DNA from: JABDBL01 sp963845445
GTDB taxonomy: Bacteria > Cyanobacteriota > Vampirovibrionia > Obscuribacterales > Obscuribacteraceae
NCBI GenBank assembly: GCA_963845445.1
Contig: CAWJSE010000003.1
Location: 186,001 to 250,000 of the forward strand
Reading direction: 5' to 3'
DNA: 64,000 nt
In this document: positions 1 to 9,646 of the stretch, piece after piece
How positions within the stretch are numbered: the first letter of the stretch is position 1
Layout: each line of letters starts with the position of its first letter
Notes under the pieces: model-generated
The model's input: only the letters and a program-made list of their open reading frames with translations
Database searches by the model: none
Told to the model about the DNA's origin: nothing
Program-made: the position numbers and the translations under genes

Positions 1-1154
1 GTATCACGATAGCGACCTCAGCGGCTTTCAGTTAGAGGTTACTCCGACTAGTAAGACCTATAGAGTACGTGCCAGGCAAAAGGGTGGCGGCATGGTTAAA
101 GTGTTGATAGGCAAACATGGCCAGCCCTGGACTATCTCACAAGCAAGAGAAGCTGCTGCTAAATTTCTTCTGGAAATAAAACAAGGTATTAATCCTAATG
201 AAAAGCGCAGAGAAGAAACACTAAAGAAAGCAGCAGCAAAAGAAACAACAACAGGCCGACAAGAAAAGACGCTCGCTAAATCTGCAAGCTGCCTTTGATG
301 ACTATATAAATAGCAAGGGAATCAAGCCCTCCACTGCTTATGTTTATCGCTGTGATGTTGAGAAATGCCTTAAAGACTGGCTGGGTGAGCCTATTACTGA
401 AATAACTTCAAAGATGGTTCAGGATAGACACGCTGAAATAAGCAAAACATTTCCTGGCCAAGCCAATCACACTATGCGTATTCTAAGGGCAGTCATAAAT
501 CATGCCTCTGATATTCACTATGAAGAACACGGTATACCATTGATACTCATTAATCCTGTTAGAACATTGTCTAAGTTAAAACGCTGGAATAAATTACAGC
601 CCAGGCAAGATGTTATTCGTGATGAGGATTTAAAAGCGTGGGCTAAAGCAGTAAACAATCTAAACAACAGCATTATATCTGCCTATTTATTTTTTACCTT
701 AATGACAGGACTGAGGAAAAATGAGTCTGCAAGCCTCAAATGGGCAAATATAGATTTTAAATCAAAGTTTTTTACCATTGAAGATACTAAAAATAATCGT
801 CAACATTATTTGCCATTGACTAAATTTACTATCGCAACTCTAGAGCATCTAAAATCTGTGCGCCAGAATGAATATGTTTTTCCCGGCAATAACGGACACA
901 TTAAAGATGTTAGACATTATCTTGACTTAGTTGAACAAGCAAGCAAAGTCACATTCACGCTTCATACGCTGAGAAGAACTTTTACCACTATTGCTGCAAC
1001 CAGATTGCCGGAATATACAGTAAAGAAACTAACAAATCACATAGATAAAAGTGATGTGACTCAAGGTTACGCAATTATTGAAGTAGAAAAATTGCGCCAG
1101 CCACTTAATCAAGTTGAACATCACATTCTTAAATGTGCCGGAATCCTTAGGTAG
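1..1154 (+). CDS. Tyrosine recombinase (phage/island integrase), 5' end outside window, frameshifted
   Basis: This is a site-specific recombinase of the tyrosine integrase family that would move a genomic island. The open frame is already running at base 2 with an arm-binding N-terminal domain (segments DLSGFQLEVTP and GKHGQPWTISQARE), so the start lies left of the window. The core-binding domain continues in another frame (segments SLNLQAAFDDYI and KPSTAYVYRCDVEKCL). The catalytic domain carries the first Arg in TGLRKNE, the HxLR box in HTLRRTF, a His in LTNHID and the nucleophile Tyr in TQGYAII. The frame changes by +1 between about 265 and 285, so one base is extra or two are missing in the AAATCTGC stretch. 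All catalytic residues remain downstream of the break. The excisionase-like gene follows directly. The family is certain; whether the break is real or a sequence error is not. Confidence 0.85.
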
Positions 1155-1230
1155 GTGGGCAGTTTATGACTTAACTTGACCCGTTATGATGACTTATGAT
1201 ATCCAATATATATTGCCCTTGAGTATTTAT

Positions 1231-1452
1231 ATGGAAGAAATCGTTCTGATAAATGAGCATAAAGCCTCTGAACGCTACGGTATGTCTGTAGCTTGGTTTC
1301 AGCGCAAAAGATGGGCTGGTGACGGTCCCCCTTATCAAAAGATTGGTAGCGCTGTTAGATACTCAGTTAAAGAATTAGACAGCTACTTTTGTTCTAAGGA
1401 TAAAAAGCGCACTAATACAAGCGATGAACAGCATCTGCACAGAAAGAACTGA
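1231..1452 (+). CDS. AlpA/excisionase-like helix-turn-helix protein
   Basis: This is a short DNA-binding protein of about 73 residues, of the kind that acts as an excisionase or directs integrase expression. An HTH_17-type winged helix is visible: KASERYGMSVAWFQRKRW forms the helix-turn-helix and the following GPPYQKIGSAVRYSVKELDSYF forms the wing and third helix. The open frame begins at 1186, but the internal ATG at 1231 (MEEIVLINEHKAS) places the HTH close to the N-terminus as usual for this family, so it is preferred. It lies about 75 bp after the integrase on the same strand, which is the common int-xis arrangement of integrative elements. Confidence 0.65.
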   Translation: MEEIVLINEHKASERYGMSVAWFQRKRWAGDGPPYQKIGSAVRYSVKELDSYFCSKDKKRTNTSDEQHLHRKN

Positions 1453-1469
1453 CTTACTAGTTTTGTCAA

Positions 1470-1834
1470 TTATGAAAGTCGCTTTGGAAATTCGCTGGAA
1501 GCAATAGGCACACATATGCTGGTTGGGCAATTATTTTCTGGCCCACTTGCTGTATCATAATCGCATTTTTGATCAATACAGTATTTTGCAATGTCATTCC
1601 AATGTTTTATTGAATCTATGGGGATGGCTATCCCAAGCTGTTTTTCTTCATTGCATAGTTCACTATTGTCATAGCCCCAAATGTCATCACCAAATATTCT
1701 ATTTTTTGGTCTTGATATTGGATATGGTCTCCATGTGGGAGATTTAACCAGTCAAATCTTTTATACAAATCTAGTCCCAATTCTGATTGCACCTGTTGAT
1801 TATCGCAAAATATTACCTGAACACAAATCGCCAT
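1470..1834 (-). CDS. Hypothetical small protein, frameshifted
   Basis: I do not recognise this protein. The minus-strand frame from ATG at 1834 runs 68 residues and stops at 1628. A second open stretch in the -1 frame begins at the same place and runs to a TAA at 1470 (segments GIAIPIDSIKHWNDIAKYC and DTASGPENNCPTSICVPI). Adding one A to the AAAAA run near 1642 joins them into about 122 residues with no signal peptide or membrane segment. The smooth change of protein-like composition across the joint supports a single gene with a one-base deletion. The plus-strand frame at 1523-1747 is its shadow. Confidence 0.4.
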
Positions 1835-1963
1835 TTTAATAATTCTCTAAACGTTATCTGGAGCTATTATAGCACAAAATATTAAGCATTTCTCATGTCG
1901 CTTTTAGTTTATAATTATCCTGATTTGTATAATAGAATTTGACAAAATCTAATATTTATAAAC

Positions 1964-1992
1964 TTGCTTTTGGTTTAATAATTATCTATAAT
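1964..1992 (+). promoter_or_regulatory. Candidate sigma70-type promoter of the abiE pair
   Basis: TTGCTT at 1964-1969 and a perfect TATAAT at 1987-1992 are separated by 17 bp. The predicted transcription start, about 7 bp after the -10 box, falls at or next to the ATG at 2000. The abiEi message could therefore be leaderless, which agrees with the absence of a Shine-Dalgarno sequence. Confidence 0.5.
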
Positions 1993-1999
1993 GTCTAAC

Positions 2000-2799
2000 A
2001 TGACTATACAAATACGGACAAAAATAAACCAACTTCAGCGCACTCTTCCAGTAGGATTGTTAGTGGATTCAGGCTGGCTGCAAGAAAAGGATACTCGCGC
2101 CAATTAATTTCTCACTATGTCCGCAATGGTTGGCTTGATTCTCCTATACCTCGAATATATAGGAGACCAAAAGCGACAACAGACGATTTGACTACTTGGG
2201 AAGAAGTAGTAGCTTCATTACAAACACTGCTTGGACTTTCACTTATAGTTGGAGGGCGCACAGCCCTTGAATTGCAAGGCTATGCGCATTACCTGGCACT
2301 ATCAGGCCCAACGGAAATCCATTTATATGGTAATGAAAAACTCCCTAAATGGTTGACTGCTCTGTCTTTAAAACAAAAGCTTGTGTTTCACAACGCACAT
2401 CTTTTTGAAACTGAGAGAAATTCACTAGATAAATTTAGTACTCGATCTTGGGAAACAAAACATGGAACACTTGTTATATCTACACCAGAACGCGCTATTC
2501 TAGAGGTTCTTAATGAAATACCTCGGCACGAAAGTTTTCACCATGCTGACATGTTAATGCAAGGACTAACTAATTTGAGTCCACGCCGTTTGAATAAATT
2601 ACTTGCTAATTGCCATAGTATAAAAACTAAGCGGCTGTTCTTTTGGTTTGCCGAACGACATAATTATTCATGGCTTAGTAGTCTTAATAAAAGTGAAATA
2701 GACCTCGGTTCTGGCAAACGTATGCTTGTCCAAGGTGGCGAACTTAATCATAAATATCAAATAACTGTACCTAGGGATTTAAAAGATGGCGGCTATTGA
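2000..2799 (+). CDS. abiEi: AbiEi-type antitoxin, frameshifted
   Basis: This is the antitoxin and autorepressor of a type IV AbiE toxin-antitoxin system. The N-terminal winged-helix part reads from ATG 2000 (or 1991) with INQLQRTLPVGLLVDSGWLQ. One frame lower it continues GYSRQLISHYVRNGWLDS, the typical AbiEi_3 DNA-binding segment ending at a WL..PIPRIYRRP boundary, and then a C-terminal AbiEi domain (IVGGRTALELQGYAHYL). Joining needs one extra A in the AAAA run at 2085-2088, so the long open frame from 2188 alone lacks the DNA-binding domain. It overlaps the toxin gene by 14 bp, as in coupled abiE operons. The family assignment is strong; the break looks like a one-base deletion. Confidence 0.8.
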
Positions 2800-3709
2800 A
2801 TCTTATCGCAGACAGGTAGCACTATTAGTGCGTGTGCTACCTCTTATTTCCACAGAAACTTGTTTTGCTCTTAAAGGCGGTACTGCGATTAACCTTTTTG
2901 TCAGGGATATGCCTAGGCTATCGGTTGATATTGATTTGGTTTATCTGCCAGTTGCTGATCGCGATGCGTCACTGCACGAAATTACCATGGCTCTTAGACG
3001 TATACAAAAACTAATTTTAGCCAATATCCCTAATAGTAAAATACAAGAGTCTATGTTACCTAATACTAACTATGTTGTAAGGCTCATAGTTAGTACTGAT
3101 GACACAAAAATCAAAATTGAGGTAGCATCAGTTTTAAGAGGAACAGTTTTTCCCGTAAAGTTACAAGCAGTGTCGGAGCGTGTTGAGGCTGAATTTGGTT
3201 ATGCCCAAATTCAAGTAGTATCATTTGCTGATCTTTATGGTGGCAAAATGGTCGCGGCGCTAGATCGTCAGCACCCGCGAGACTTTTTTGATATTCGCCT
3301 ATTATTAGCCCATGAAGGAATCTCGCGTGACGTATTTCAAGCTTTCCTTGTTTATTTAATTAGCCACGACCGACCAATGGCAGAGGTATTAGCTCCGTCA
3401 CGCCGAGATATCAAACAAGAATTTGAGACTGATTTTACTGGCATGACTATGGCGCCGATCATGGTTAAAGACCTGGAAGAAAGTAGAGAAGAGTTGATTA
3501 GAAGCATTCATCTGGCGTTTACTAAAAATGACAAAGATTTTTTATTATCGATAAAGCAAGGGGAGCCAAATTGGAAATTATTGAACTTGCCAGGAATAGA
3601 ATTGTTGCCTGGTGTTCGCTGGAAATTACTCAATCTTAAGCGTGTAGACGCTGATAAACACAAGCAGCTGATTGAACGTTTAGCTGCGGTGCTTAACTTA
3701 ACAACTTAA
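2786..3709 (+). CDS. abiEii: AbiEii-type nucleotidyltransferase toxin
   Basis: This is the toxin of the AbiE system, a DUF1814-family nucleotidyltransferase; relatives transfer nucleotides and cause reversible growth arrest on phage infection. Visible motifs are LKGGTA (residues about 29-34) and the catalytic acidic pair in SVDIDL (Asp48, Asp50), the standard GGT plus DxD signature. A later Lys-containing segment, YGGKMVAALDRQHPRDFFDI, is typical of the family's third motif. The 307-residue length is normal. The start ATG lies inside the end of abiEi, which indicates translational coupling. All active-site residues are present. Confidence 0.88.
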   Translation: MAAIESYRRQVALLVRVLPLISTETCFALKGGTAINLFVRDMPRLSVDIDLVYLPVADRDASLHEITMALRRIQKLILANIPNSKIQESMLPNTNYVVRLIVSTDDTKIKIEVASVLRGTVFPVKLQAVSERVEAEFGYAQIQVVSFADLYGGKMVAALDRQHPRDFFDIRLLLAHEGISRDVFQAFLVYLISHDRPMAEVLAPSRRDIKQEFETDFTGMTMAPIMVKDLEESREELIRSIHLAFTKNDKDFLLSIKQGEPNWKLLNLPGIELLPGVRWKLLNLKRVDADKHKQLIERLAAVLNLTT

Positions 3710-3737
3710 TGCGCATGCCAAAATAATTGTCATCGAT

Positions 3738-4931
3738 CTATGCTACCTTATGTCCTAGCTTTTTAGCCTTAGCAAAATCGATGTTTGCAAGAGCAAGTTT
3801 GCCAAGCTTCTTATACGCTTCCGCACGGTTATTATAAGCATGCGCGTGCTTGGCATTTAACTTAATAACTCTATTGCAATCTTCGATTGCTTTTTGATAC
3901 TCACCAAGCTTGTAATAGCACCCGCCTCTATTACAGTAAGTCTCTACATCTTTGGGATTCAATTTGATATATTTCGAGAAATCGTCAATTGCTTTCCTGC
4001 GTTGGTCTAATTTTACATAGGCTAGAGCGCGATTATAGTAAGCATTTACATATTTAGGCTCTATTTTTAGAACTTTAGAATAATCAGTAATTGCTTTTCT
4101 ATGTTCTTTTAGTTTTGTATATAGCCATGCTCGATCAAAATAAACGTCCGCTGCATGATCTAATTTTAAAACCTTGGTGCAGTCAGCTATTGCTTTTCGA
4201 TACTGCTTTAGCTTTTCATAGGCATGGCTTCGATTACTATAGGTGTCTGCGTCACCGCCACCCAATTCAATGGCTTTTGACCAATCAGCTATTGCGTTTG
4301 TATAACGCCGCAGGTGGGCGTAAGCATAGCCTCGATTAGTATAAGCTTCTGCTTTTTTCGGGTCCAATTTTAAAACTTGCGAACAGTCATTAATCGCATT
4401 CTGGTATTGTTCGAGTTCAACATGTGCCAAGCTCTTGTTATAGTATGCCGATACATCTTTAGGATTTATTTTTAGCGCTTCTGAATAATCATTGATTGCC
4501 TTTCGATGTTGTTTAAGCTCTGCGTAGCCGATACCTCGGTTATAGTAACAATCCGCATCTTGTGGATCGGTTTTTAGAGCCTTGGAGTAGTCTTTTATTG
4601 CCTCCAGATATTTTCCTAACTTACTATAGGCACATCCGCGATGAAAATAAACGTTGGCATATTTAGGATCTAATTTAGAAGCTCTAGAATAATCAGCTAT
4701 TGCCTTTTTATGCTCTTTTAGCTGACCATAAATCCAGCCTCGTCGGAGGTAGGCATCTGCATTTTTGGAATCTAGCTTAATAGCTTTAGAGAAATCGTCA
4801 ATTGCTCCTTGGTATTTTCCTGCTTCCCCAAAATGGGAGCCACGGTCAATATACAATTGCGCATTTTTAGGATTTAAACCCAAATTCTTTGAAATGCGAT
4901 TAATAGCATTTTTGTTTTTCTTAGCATTCAT
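3738..4931 (-). CDS. Tetratricopeptide repeat protein (about 11 TPRs)
   Basis: The protein has 397 residues, almost entirely back-to-back 34-residue TPR units with the A-x-x-x-R-G-x-x-Y-x-x-L...A-I-x-D-x-S-K-A-L-K-L-D-P pattern. It has no signal peptide, transmembrane segment or enzymatic domain, so it is probably a cytoplasmic scaffold. The consensus is very regular, which is common in recently amplified bacterial TPR arrays. It lies convergent to the abiE pair and upstream of the interrupted DUF3987 gene. Whether it belongs to the integrative element cannot be decided here. No specific partner is suggested. Confidence 0.8.
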   Translation of the reverse strand: MNAKKNKNAINRISKNLGLNPKNAQLYIDRGSHFGEAGKYQGAIDDFSKAIKLDSKNADAYLRRGWIYGQLKEHKKAIADYSRASKLDPKYANVYFHRGCAYSKLGKYLEAIKDYSKALKTDPQDADCYYNRGIGYAELKQHRKAINDYSEALKINPKDVSAYYNKSLAHVELEQYQNAINDCSQVLKLDPKKAEAYTNRGYAYAHLRRYTNAIADWSKAIELGGGDADTYSNRSHAYEKLKQYRKAIADCTKVLKLDHAADVYFDRAWLYTKLKEHRKAITDYSKVLKIEPKYVNAYYNRALAYVKLDQRRKAIDDFSKYIKLNPKDVETYCNRGGCYYKLGEYQKAIEDCNRVIKLNAKHAHAYNNRAEAYKKLGKLALANIDFAKAKKLGHKVA

Positions 4932-5069
4932 TGTTGATAAGACCGCTCCTTTAAATCAACGTCGTTTTTAGTATTATGTAACCGACATTAATTAGCTGCT
5001 TTTTAACCTATGGTTATATACCCTGATATTGGCAGAATGTACACGACAACCAAGGCTTTTTTGGCAATG

Positions 5070-5417
5070 TTAACTTGCTAATTTATATGGTGATTTAAGT
5101 TCGTGTAACTTGCCCATACAGTAAGCAGAAAATCGCTCTATAAATGCAGGATTGACAAAGCGAATAGCTGTAGGTTTGCGACTATTTATTTTGACTTTTT
5201 GGCTAAGGATGTTCAGATCAGCGAGTTTATCTAATACTTGCTCCTTTCTTGTAGCCTTGGATTTCCTAAAGCGTGGGCTTCGATATAGATCATATTCTTT
5301 GATATAGAAGGTGCCATTATCACCTGTTTTAATGTTGTTAAAGATCCAGGCAATTGCATAATTGATATCCTTAGCATCTACCATTTCACCAGCCAGTCCA
5401 TAAACAGTCTCAGCGTG
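5070..5417 (-). pseudogene. 3' part of the DUF3987 gene cut off by the IS21 insertion
   Basis: Reading on the minus strand from 5417, the frame starts with the duplicated target codons (His-Ala-Glu) and continues TVYGLAGEMVDAKDINYAI, then about 100 more residues ending HELKSPYKLAS. This is in exact register with the DUF3987 fragment at 7892-9367 once the IS element and one target copy are removed. DUF3987 proteins normally end with such a tail: A-x-x-Y-G after a helix of His-Ala, then a small helical domain. The ATG at 5384 gives a 104-residue frame, but that is only a residue of the split gene. Confidence 0.8.
5408..5417. repeat. Target-site duplication of the IS21 element, left copy
   Basis: TCTCAGCGTG occurs here and again at 7915-7924, exactly flanking the IS element. 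IS21-family elements usually make 4-8 bp duplications, so 10 bp is slightly long, but the position at both ends is unlikely by chance and both copies encode the same codons of the interrupted gene. Confidence 0.8.
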
Positions 5418-5421
5418 ATTG

Positions 5422-5442
5422 TGGCAAACTAAAACTGAGCAG
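5422..5442. repeat. IS21 left terminal inverted repeat (with internal copy at 5455-5472)
   Basis: The 21-bp end begins TGGCAAAC and ends CTGAGCAG. It is the inverted partner of 7888-7908 (17/21 identical). A second shorter copy, TGGCAAACGAAATTTGAG, starts at 5455, giving the tandem end repeats typical of IS21. Confidence 0.8.
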
Positions 5443-5530
5443 AAGTTTCAATAATGGCAAACGAAATTTGAGTACCTTGACAGGACCATTGATAATAGAA
5501 GGGTTCCAGAGGCTGGGACCTAGAAAAAAA

Positions 5531-7080
5531 ATGGTAGGGATGATTGATCAAGACACATGGGTATCAATTCGGCTGTTACATGCAAGACATGGCAAAAGTA
5601 AAAAATGGTTAGCGCAAGAATTTGGGCTATCGCGAAACACGGTGGCGAAGTACTTAAAGGACGCGGAAGCGCCAACCTACAGAATAATAGAGGCAAGAGG
5701 AAGGCCGGTATTTAACCAATGGGAAGAGCACGTTCGGACAATCTTGGAGGAAGACCGAAACGCGCCCCGCAAGCAAAAGCATACAGCAAATCGCGTATAT
5801 CAGCGACTAGTAAATGAATATGGATATACCGGCTCGGCAAGAACGGTAAGGTATATGGTAGCGGAGATTAAGAACAAGCCAAGTAAATCGGTATTTTTGC
5901 CATTGCAATTTGAAGCTGGCAAAGATGCCCAGGTTGATTTTGGCGAGTCATATGCTGACATTGCGGGTGTGAGGACGAAAGTGTACAGCTTTGAGATGAG
6001 ACTAAATTATTCTCGCAAGAAATTTGCCATGGCAGTGCGAGCACTAAATATGGAGTCATTCATGGAAGCGCATGTGCAAGCGTTTGAATTTTTTGAAGGA
6101 GTACCATTGAGATTAACGTATGACAATTTAGGTTTAGCAGTGGTGAGAGTAGGCAAAGGCAAACAGCGAACATTGACCAAGAAGTTCAAGGAATTAATGG
6201 GCTTTTATACTTTTGAGGCAAATTTTTGCACACCTGGCAAAGAGGGGGCTCATGAAAAGGAGGGATAGAGGGAAGCATTGGTTTTAGCCGGCGGAACTGG
6301 ATGGTACCTGTGCCAAAGGTTGAATCGATTGAAGAATTGAATGGTCGATTATTAGTGTATTGCCAGGAAGACGGCAATCGAACTGTGGCGGGGCAAGCAG
6401 AACGGATTGAAGAAGCATTTGTCAAAGAGCGACCATTGTTATTAAAGTTACCACAGCGACGATTTGATGCAGGGACAGCACGTAATTGTGTGATAGCTGA
6501 TGGCTACCAGACAATAGTTTACGAAGGCAATCGTTATTCGGTGCCAAGCAAATATGTTGGCAGGATGTTAAGGGTAAGGGCGTATTTAGACAAGTTGATA
6601 TTTTCAACTAATGTAGAGGTAATAGCTGAGCACAAGAGGAGCTATGAGAAAGAAGAATATTTGCTAAAGCCGGAACATTACTTAGAGCAGTTAGAGAGGA
6701 AGCCACATGCAGTGCCATATGCCAGACCGCTGTTGCAAGCCGAATGGCCAAATGGTTACTGGGATTATTACCGGCGACTTGTAGAAGAAAGAGGCGCATC
6801 TGAAGGAGGTTGGCATTTCATTCGTATTTTAAAGTGTCATATGGAGCAAGGTGCAACTTGTACATCGGCAGCTGTTGCCGAAACAATGGCATTGGGATTA
6901 GTGAGTGCAGATGCCGTGCTGCAAATAGTGGACCAGCAGAAATTTAAGAAAGAGCATCAAGCTGAGGTGCTGGACTTAAGTTTGCATCCTAGCTTAAGTG
7001 AGTACACAGTTGAATTAGGCTGCACATTGCAATACCAAATTTTATTAAGGGGTAAAAAGAATGAACAATGCGTTGCTTGA
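5531..7080 (+). pseudogene. istA: IS21 transposase IstA, frameshifted
   Basis: IstA is the DDE transposase of the IS21 element. The N-terminal helix-turn-helix is visible (KKWLAQEFGLSRNTVAKYLK), followed by the catalytic core with the first Asp in DAQVDFGESYADI and the second in RLTYDNLG. The frame stops at 6268 directly after GAHEKEG. The next frame continues IEGSIGFSRRNWMVPVPKVES, which matches the family's EKGGVEG...RRNxLVPVP block including the catalytic Glu. One G is missing from the AAAAGGAGGG stretch near 6257-6264. The open frame reaches back to a TTG at 5468 that overlaps an end repeat; ATG 5531 or 5540 is more likely. It overlaps istB by 20 bp. Confidence 0.85.
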
Positions 7081-7828
7081 GCAATATTTAAAAAGATTGC
7101 GTCTACCGACAATGACCAAAAACTATGAACGAGTAGCAAAAGAAGCGGACAGTAATCGGGTCGGTTATCAAGAATATTTATGCTGTTTGTCAGAGCAAGA
7201 AGTACAAACGCGGGAAGAAAATAATCGCAAAGACAAGCTATTAAAGGCAAAATTTCCAGCAGTAAAGACGCTTGACCAATTTAAATTTGATGAGATTCCA
7301 TCACTAGACAAAAGTGCGGTGATGCAATTATTTGGCGGGCAATATTTATCTACAGCAGAAAATATTGTATTGCTGGGAGGGCATGGTACAGGCAAGACAC
7401 ATCTTGCAATAGCGTTTGGTATGGAAGCATGCGCAGCTGGTAAGAGAGTTCGTTTTTACAGCGTAGGTGATTTAGTACATCAATTATTGGAAGCACGAGA
7501 TGCACGCCAGGTCTTTAGGTTACAACAACAATTGGCCCGATATGACCTGCTCATTTTAGATGAATTGGGAATGACAGACTGCAAGCAAGATGGAGGTAAT
7601 TTGCTATTTCAAGTAATCAGTTCGCGCTACGAGCGATGCTCAACGATCATCACAACTAACCTAGAATTTAAAGACTGGACAAGTGTATTTGGCACTCAGC
7701 AATTAACCAATGCTCTTTTAGACCGACTTGTGCATCGCTGTCAGATTATTGCCATGAATGGAGAAAGTTTTAGATTTAAAGAAAGTGTACGCCGCAAGAA
7801 AAAATCTCAACCTTCAGAAGCGGCCTAA
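7061..7828 (+). CDS. istB: IS21 helper ATPase IstB
   Basis: IstB is the AAA+ ATPase that remodels target DNA and stimulates IstA in IS21 transposition. It has 255 residues, the family's usual length. Walker A is LGGHGTGKTHLAIA (around residue 107) and Walker B is DLLILDELGM. An arginine-finger region follows, and the C-terminus is basic (KESVRRKKKSQ). The start ATG lies inside the 3' end of istA and is preceded by AAGGGG, as expected for coupled translation in this family. Confidence 0.93.
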   Translation: MNNALLEQYLKRLRLPTMTKNYERVAKEADSNRVGYQEYLCCLSEQEVQTREENNRKDKLLKAKFPAVKTLDQFKFDEIPSLDKSAVMQLFGGQYLSTAENIVLLGGHGTGKTHLAIAFGMEACAAGKRVRFYSVGDLVHQLLEARDARQVFRLQQQLARYDLLILDELGMTDCKQDGGNLLFQVISSRYERCSTIITTNLEFKDWTSVFGTQQLTNALLDRLVHRCQIIAMNGESFRFKESVRRKKKSQPSEAA

Positions 7829-7887
7829 AGCCAGGAGAAAAATCAATGACAACTAACCAACCACTGCTCAATTTTCGATTGGCAGAA

Positions 7888-7908
7888 CTGCTCAAATTTC
7901 ATTTGCCA
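7888..7908. repeat. IS21 right terminal inverted repeat (with internal copy at 7864-7884)
   Basis: On the minus strand this reads TGGCAAATGAAATTTGAGCAG, matching the left end at 17 of 21 positions. The internal copy at 7864-7884 reads TGCCAATCGAAAATTGAGCAG on the same strand. Confidence 0.8.
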
Positions 7909-9367
7909 AAAACATCTCAGCGTGGGTTATTAACTTTGAGCCAAGGTTTATAACCAATTGCATTGTTTCAAGGGAAACTTTTGAATTGTCTTCCCAATTT
8001 GCTGAATTAAATGGAGACAAAGTAGATAAAGGAGATAAAGCCTCTCGTAATTGTTCTTTATCACCGGATCTTGCAAAATCAATATTTTTCTGTACTAAAA
8101 AAGCGAGATGTAGCAATGCTGCTATACGAAGCACCATTAATGGCAGATTTTCTATCCAATCCTGCATTGATTCAAATTCCCCGCCTTTGCGTGATAATGA
8201 CTCAAGAGATGCTATAAATTCAAGCCATAAATTTCTCGCTTCATTACTCAATTTGATAAGTCCCGATAGAGATGACCCCGTATTTTCATCTTTGGTAAAT
8301 GCAGGATGCACTGTTCGTAGATAATCCAAGCCATACACGTAGGCGGTTTGTTCTATCTCTGGCAATAGCATTTTACTTATTAAGTCACAATCATTCGGTT
8401 TGGCTATGGAAACATACAATAAAGATTTAGCCAATAGCTCTCTTTTATTAACACAGCTCTTGGACTGATCTCTCAAATCTTCCAGCACATGGGGCGAGAT
8501 CACCAACCCTACCGTAAGAGAAAGATTGTCATAAAACACCGGTTTATTATCGAGCTCAATTTCCAAACTTTTACTATTAAAGGCTCGCAGAAATGAGGAG
8601 GACGACATAATTTTGAGCAAATCGCCCTCGTCTGAAATAATGGCCATTCTTCCGCAGTTCTTAGCCAATGTCAGTGGAAAGCGCTTTTCAGTTACACGGT
8701 TAATTATATTTCTTGTTGTCGAATAAGGCATTTTTGCCTTCATTTCTAAAGCTGCACAAGCTTCATTTACGATAGACTGGGCCTTGTTGAATTTAGCCTC
8801 AGTTTTATATACCTCTCCCCACTTTCTCTCTTCGGTTCTAGCTTCCACCTCTGTTTTTACAGCTTGTTTTATTAGTGCTGTGGCTGCTTTATGCCAAAAG
8901 CTAACAACCAGTTTATGTCTATCTAAGCTGGATATTTCCTTCTCTGCTCGCTCGCGGTCAATATCAGTAAGTGTTTTTATTAGACTATCAATAATAGATT
9001 TGCTATTGGTAGTATCGGTAGCTATCAAGGAAAGAAGATTCAGGTCAAAATACTGGCAGCTTTCATCTGGTTGTATTACAAAGCGTTTTTCAATTATTGC
9101 ACTCAAGACTGCAATAGCGAGCATTACCACAGTGCCCTGAGGGACATTATTCTGTTTAGCAAGCACTTTAACGAAGTCAGCTAGCCATGAAGGTAGTAAG
9201 TCTGCATTGATATCGGCAGTCTCTAATGGTGTAATGACCTTTAATTCCCCAAACTTAGCTTGATTTGCACAATCTATACTCAATTCTTGGACAGTTGCAG
9301 GTAATGGAACTGTATTATTTATCTCTCGCTTTATTTCAACTGATTTCTTCTCTAATACTTCGGACAT
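7892..9367 (-). pseudogene. DUF3987 family replication-associated protein, 5' part, truncated by IS21
   Basis: DUF3987 proteins occur in phages, plasmids and integrative elements next to replication genes and are thought to be primase/helicase-like; their activity is not firmly established. Seen here are the family blocks LLPSWLADFVKVLAKQ (near residue 57), AIISDEGDLLKIM (near 240), GLVISPHVLEDLRDQ and the late RIAALLHLAFL helix. The last six codons (from residue 486 on) are read into the IS end; the natural sequence continues at 5417. Joined, the protein has about 600 residues, with register preserved through the target duplication. The gene is on the same strand as the Rep gene upstream, suggesting one replication module. 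Confidence 0.8.
7915..7924. repeat. Target-site duplication of the IS21 element, right copy
   Basis: This is the second copy of TCTCAGCGTG, immediately outside the right IS end, identical to 5408-5417. Confidence 0.8.
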
Positions 9368-9646
9368 AAGGACCTCTTAAATAACAACTTACTGATTAAT
9401 AATAAGTGCTATTTTGACTGAGTCCTAAAAATGAGCCTATTTTTGCCTTACTTCTAGTGAGATTGACCAATACTGTCAGTTTTAAGAAGTTTTAGAGTTC
9501 TTTCATAGCCAATAAGCCTTATAGATTTAATAAAACCTAAAATCCACTAGTTAATCTTTAAAAGAGCTCTCGTTGGATGCCCAATGCCTAATTGTTCTGA
9601 CAATTACCGAAGTTATTACCATATAAGACAAGTATTGGAGTTATCG

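Larger units (their letters stand above)
5418..7914 (+). mobile_element. IS21-family insertion sequence (about 2.5 kb)
   Basis: The element holds istA and istB on the plus strand. Each end carries two copies of a transposase-binding repeat: TGGCAAACTAAAACTGAGCAG at 5422-5442 and a second copy at 5455-5472 on the left, with inverted copies at 7888-7908 and 7864-7884 on the right. The outer repeats match at 17 of 21 positions. Multiple end repeats are characteristic of IS21. The insertion interrupts the minus-strand DUF3987 gene. The istA frame is broken, so this copy may be unable to move unless the break is a sequence error. Confidence 0.88.

Noticed and set aside
1523..1747. 74-codon plus-strand frame
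   Set aside because: Shadow of the more protein-like minus-strand frame at 1470-1834.
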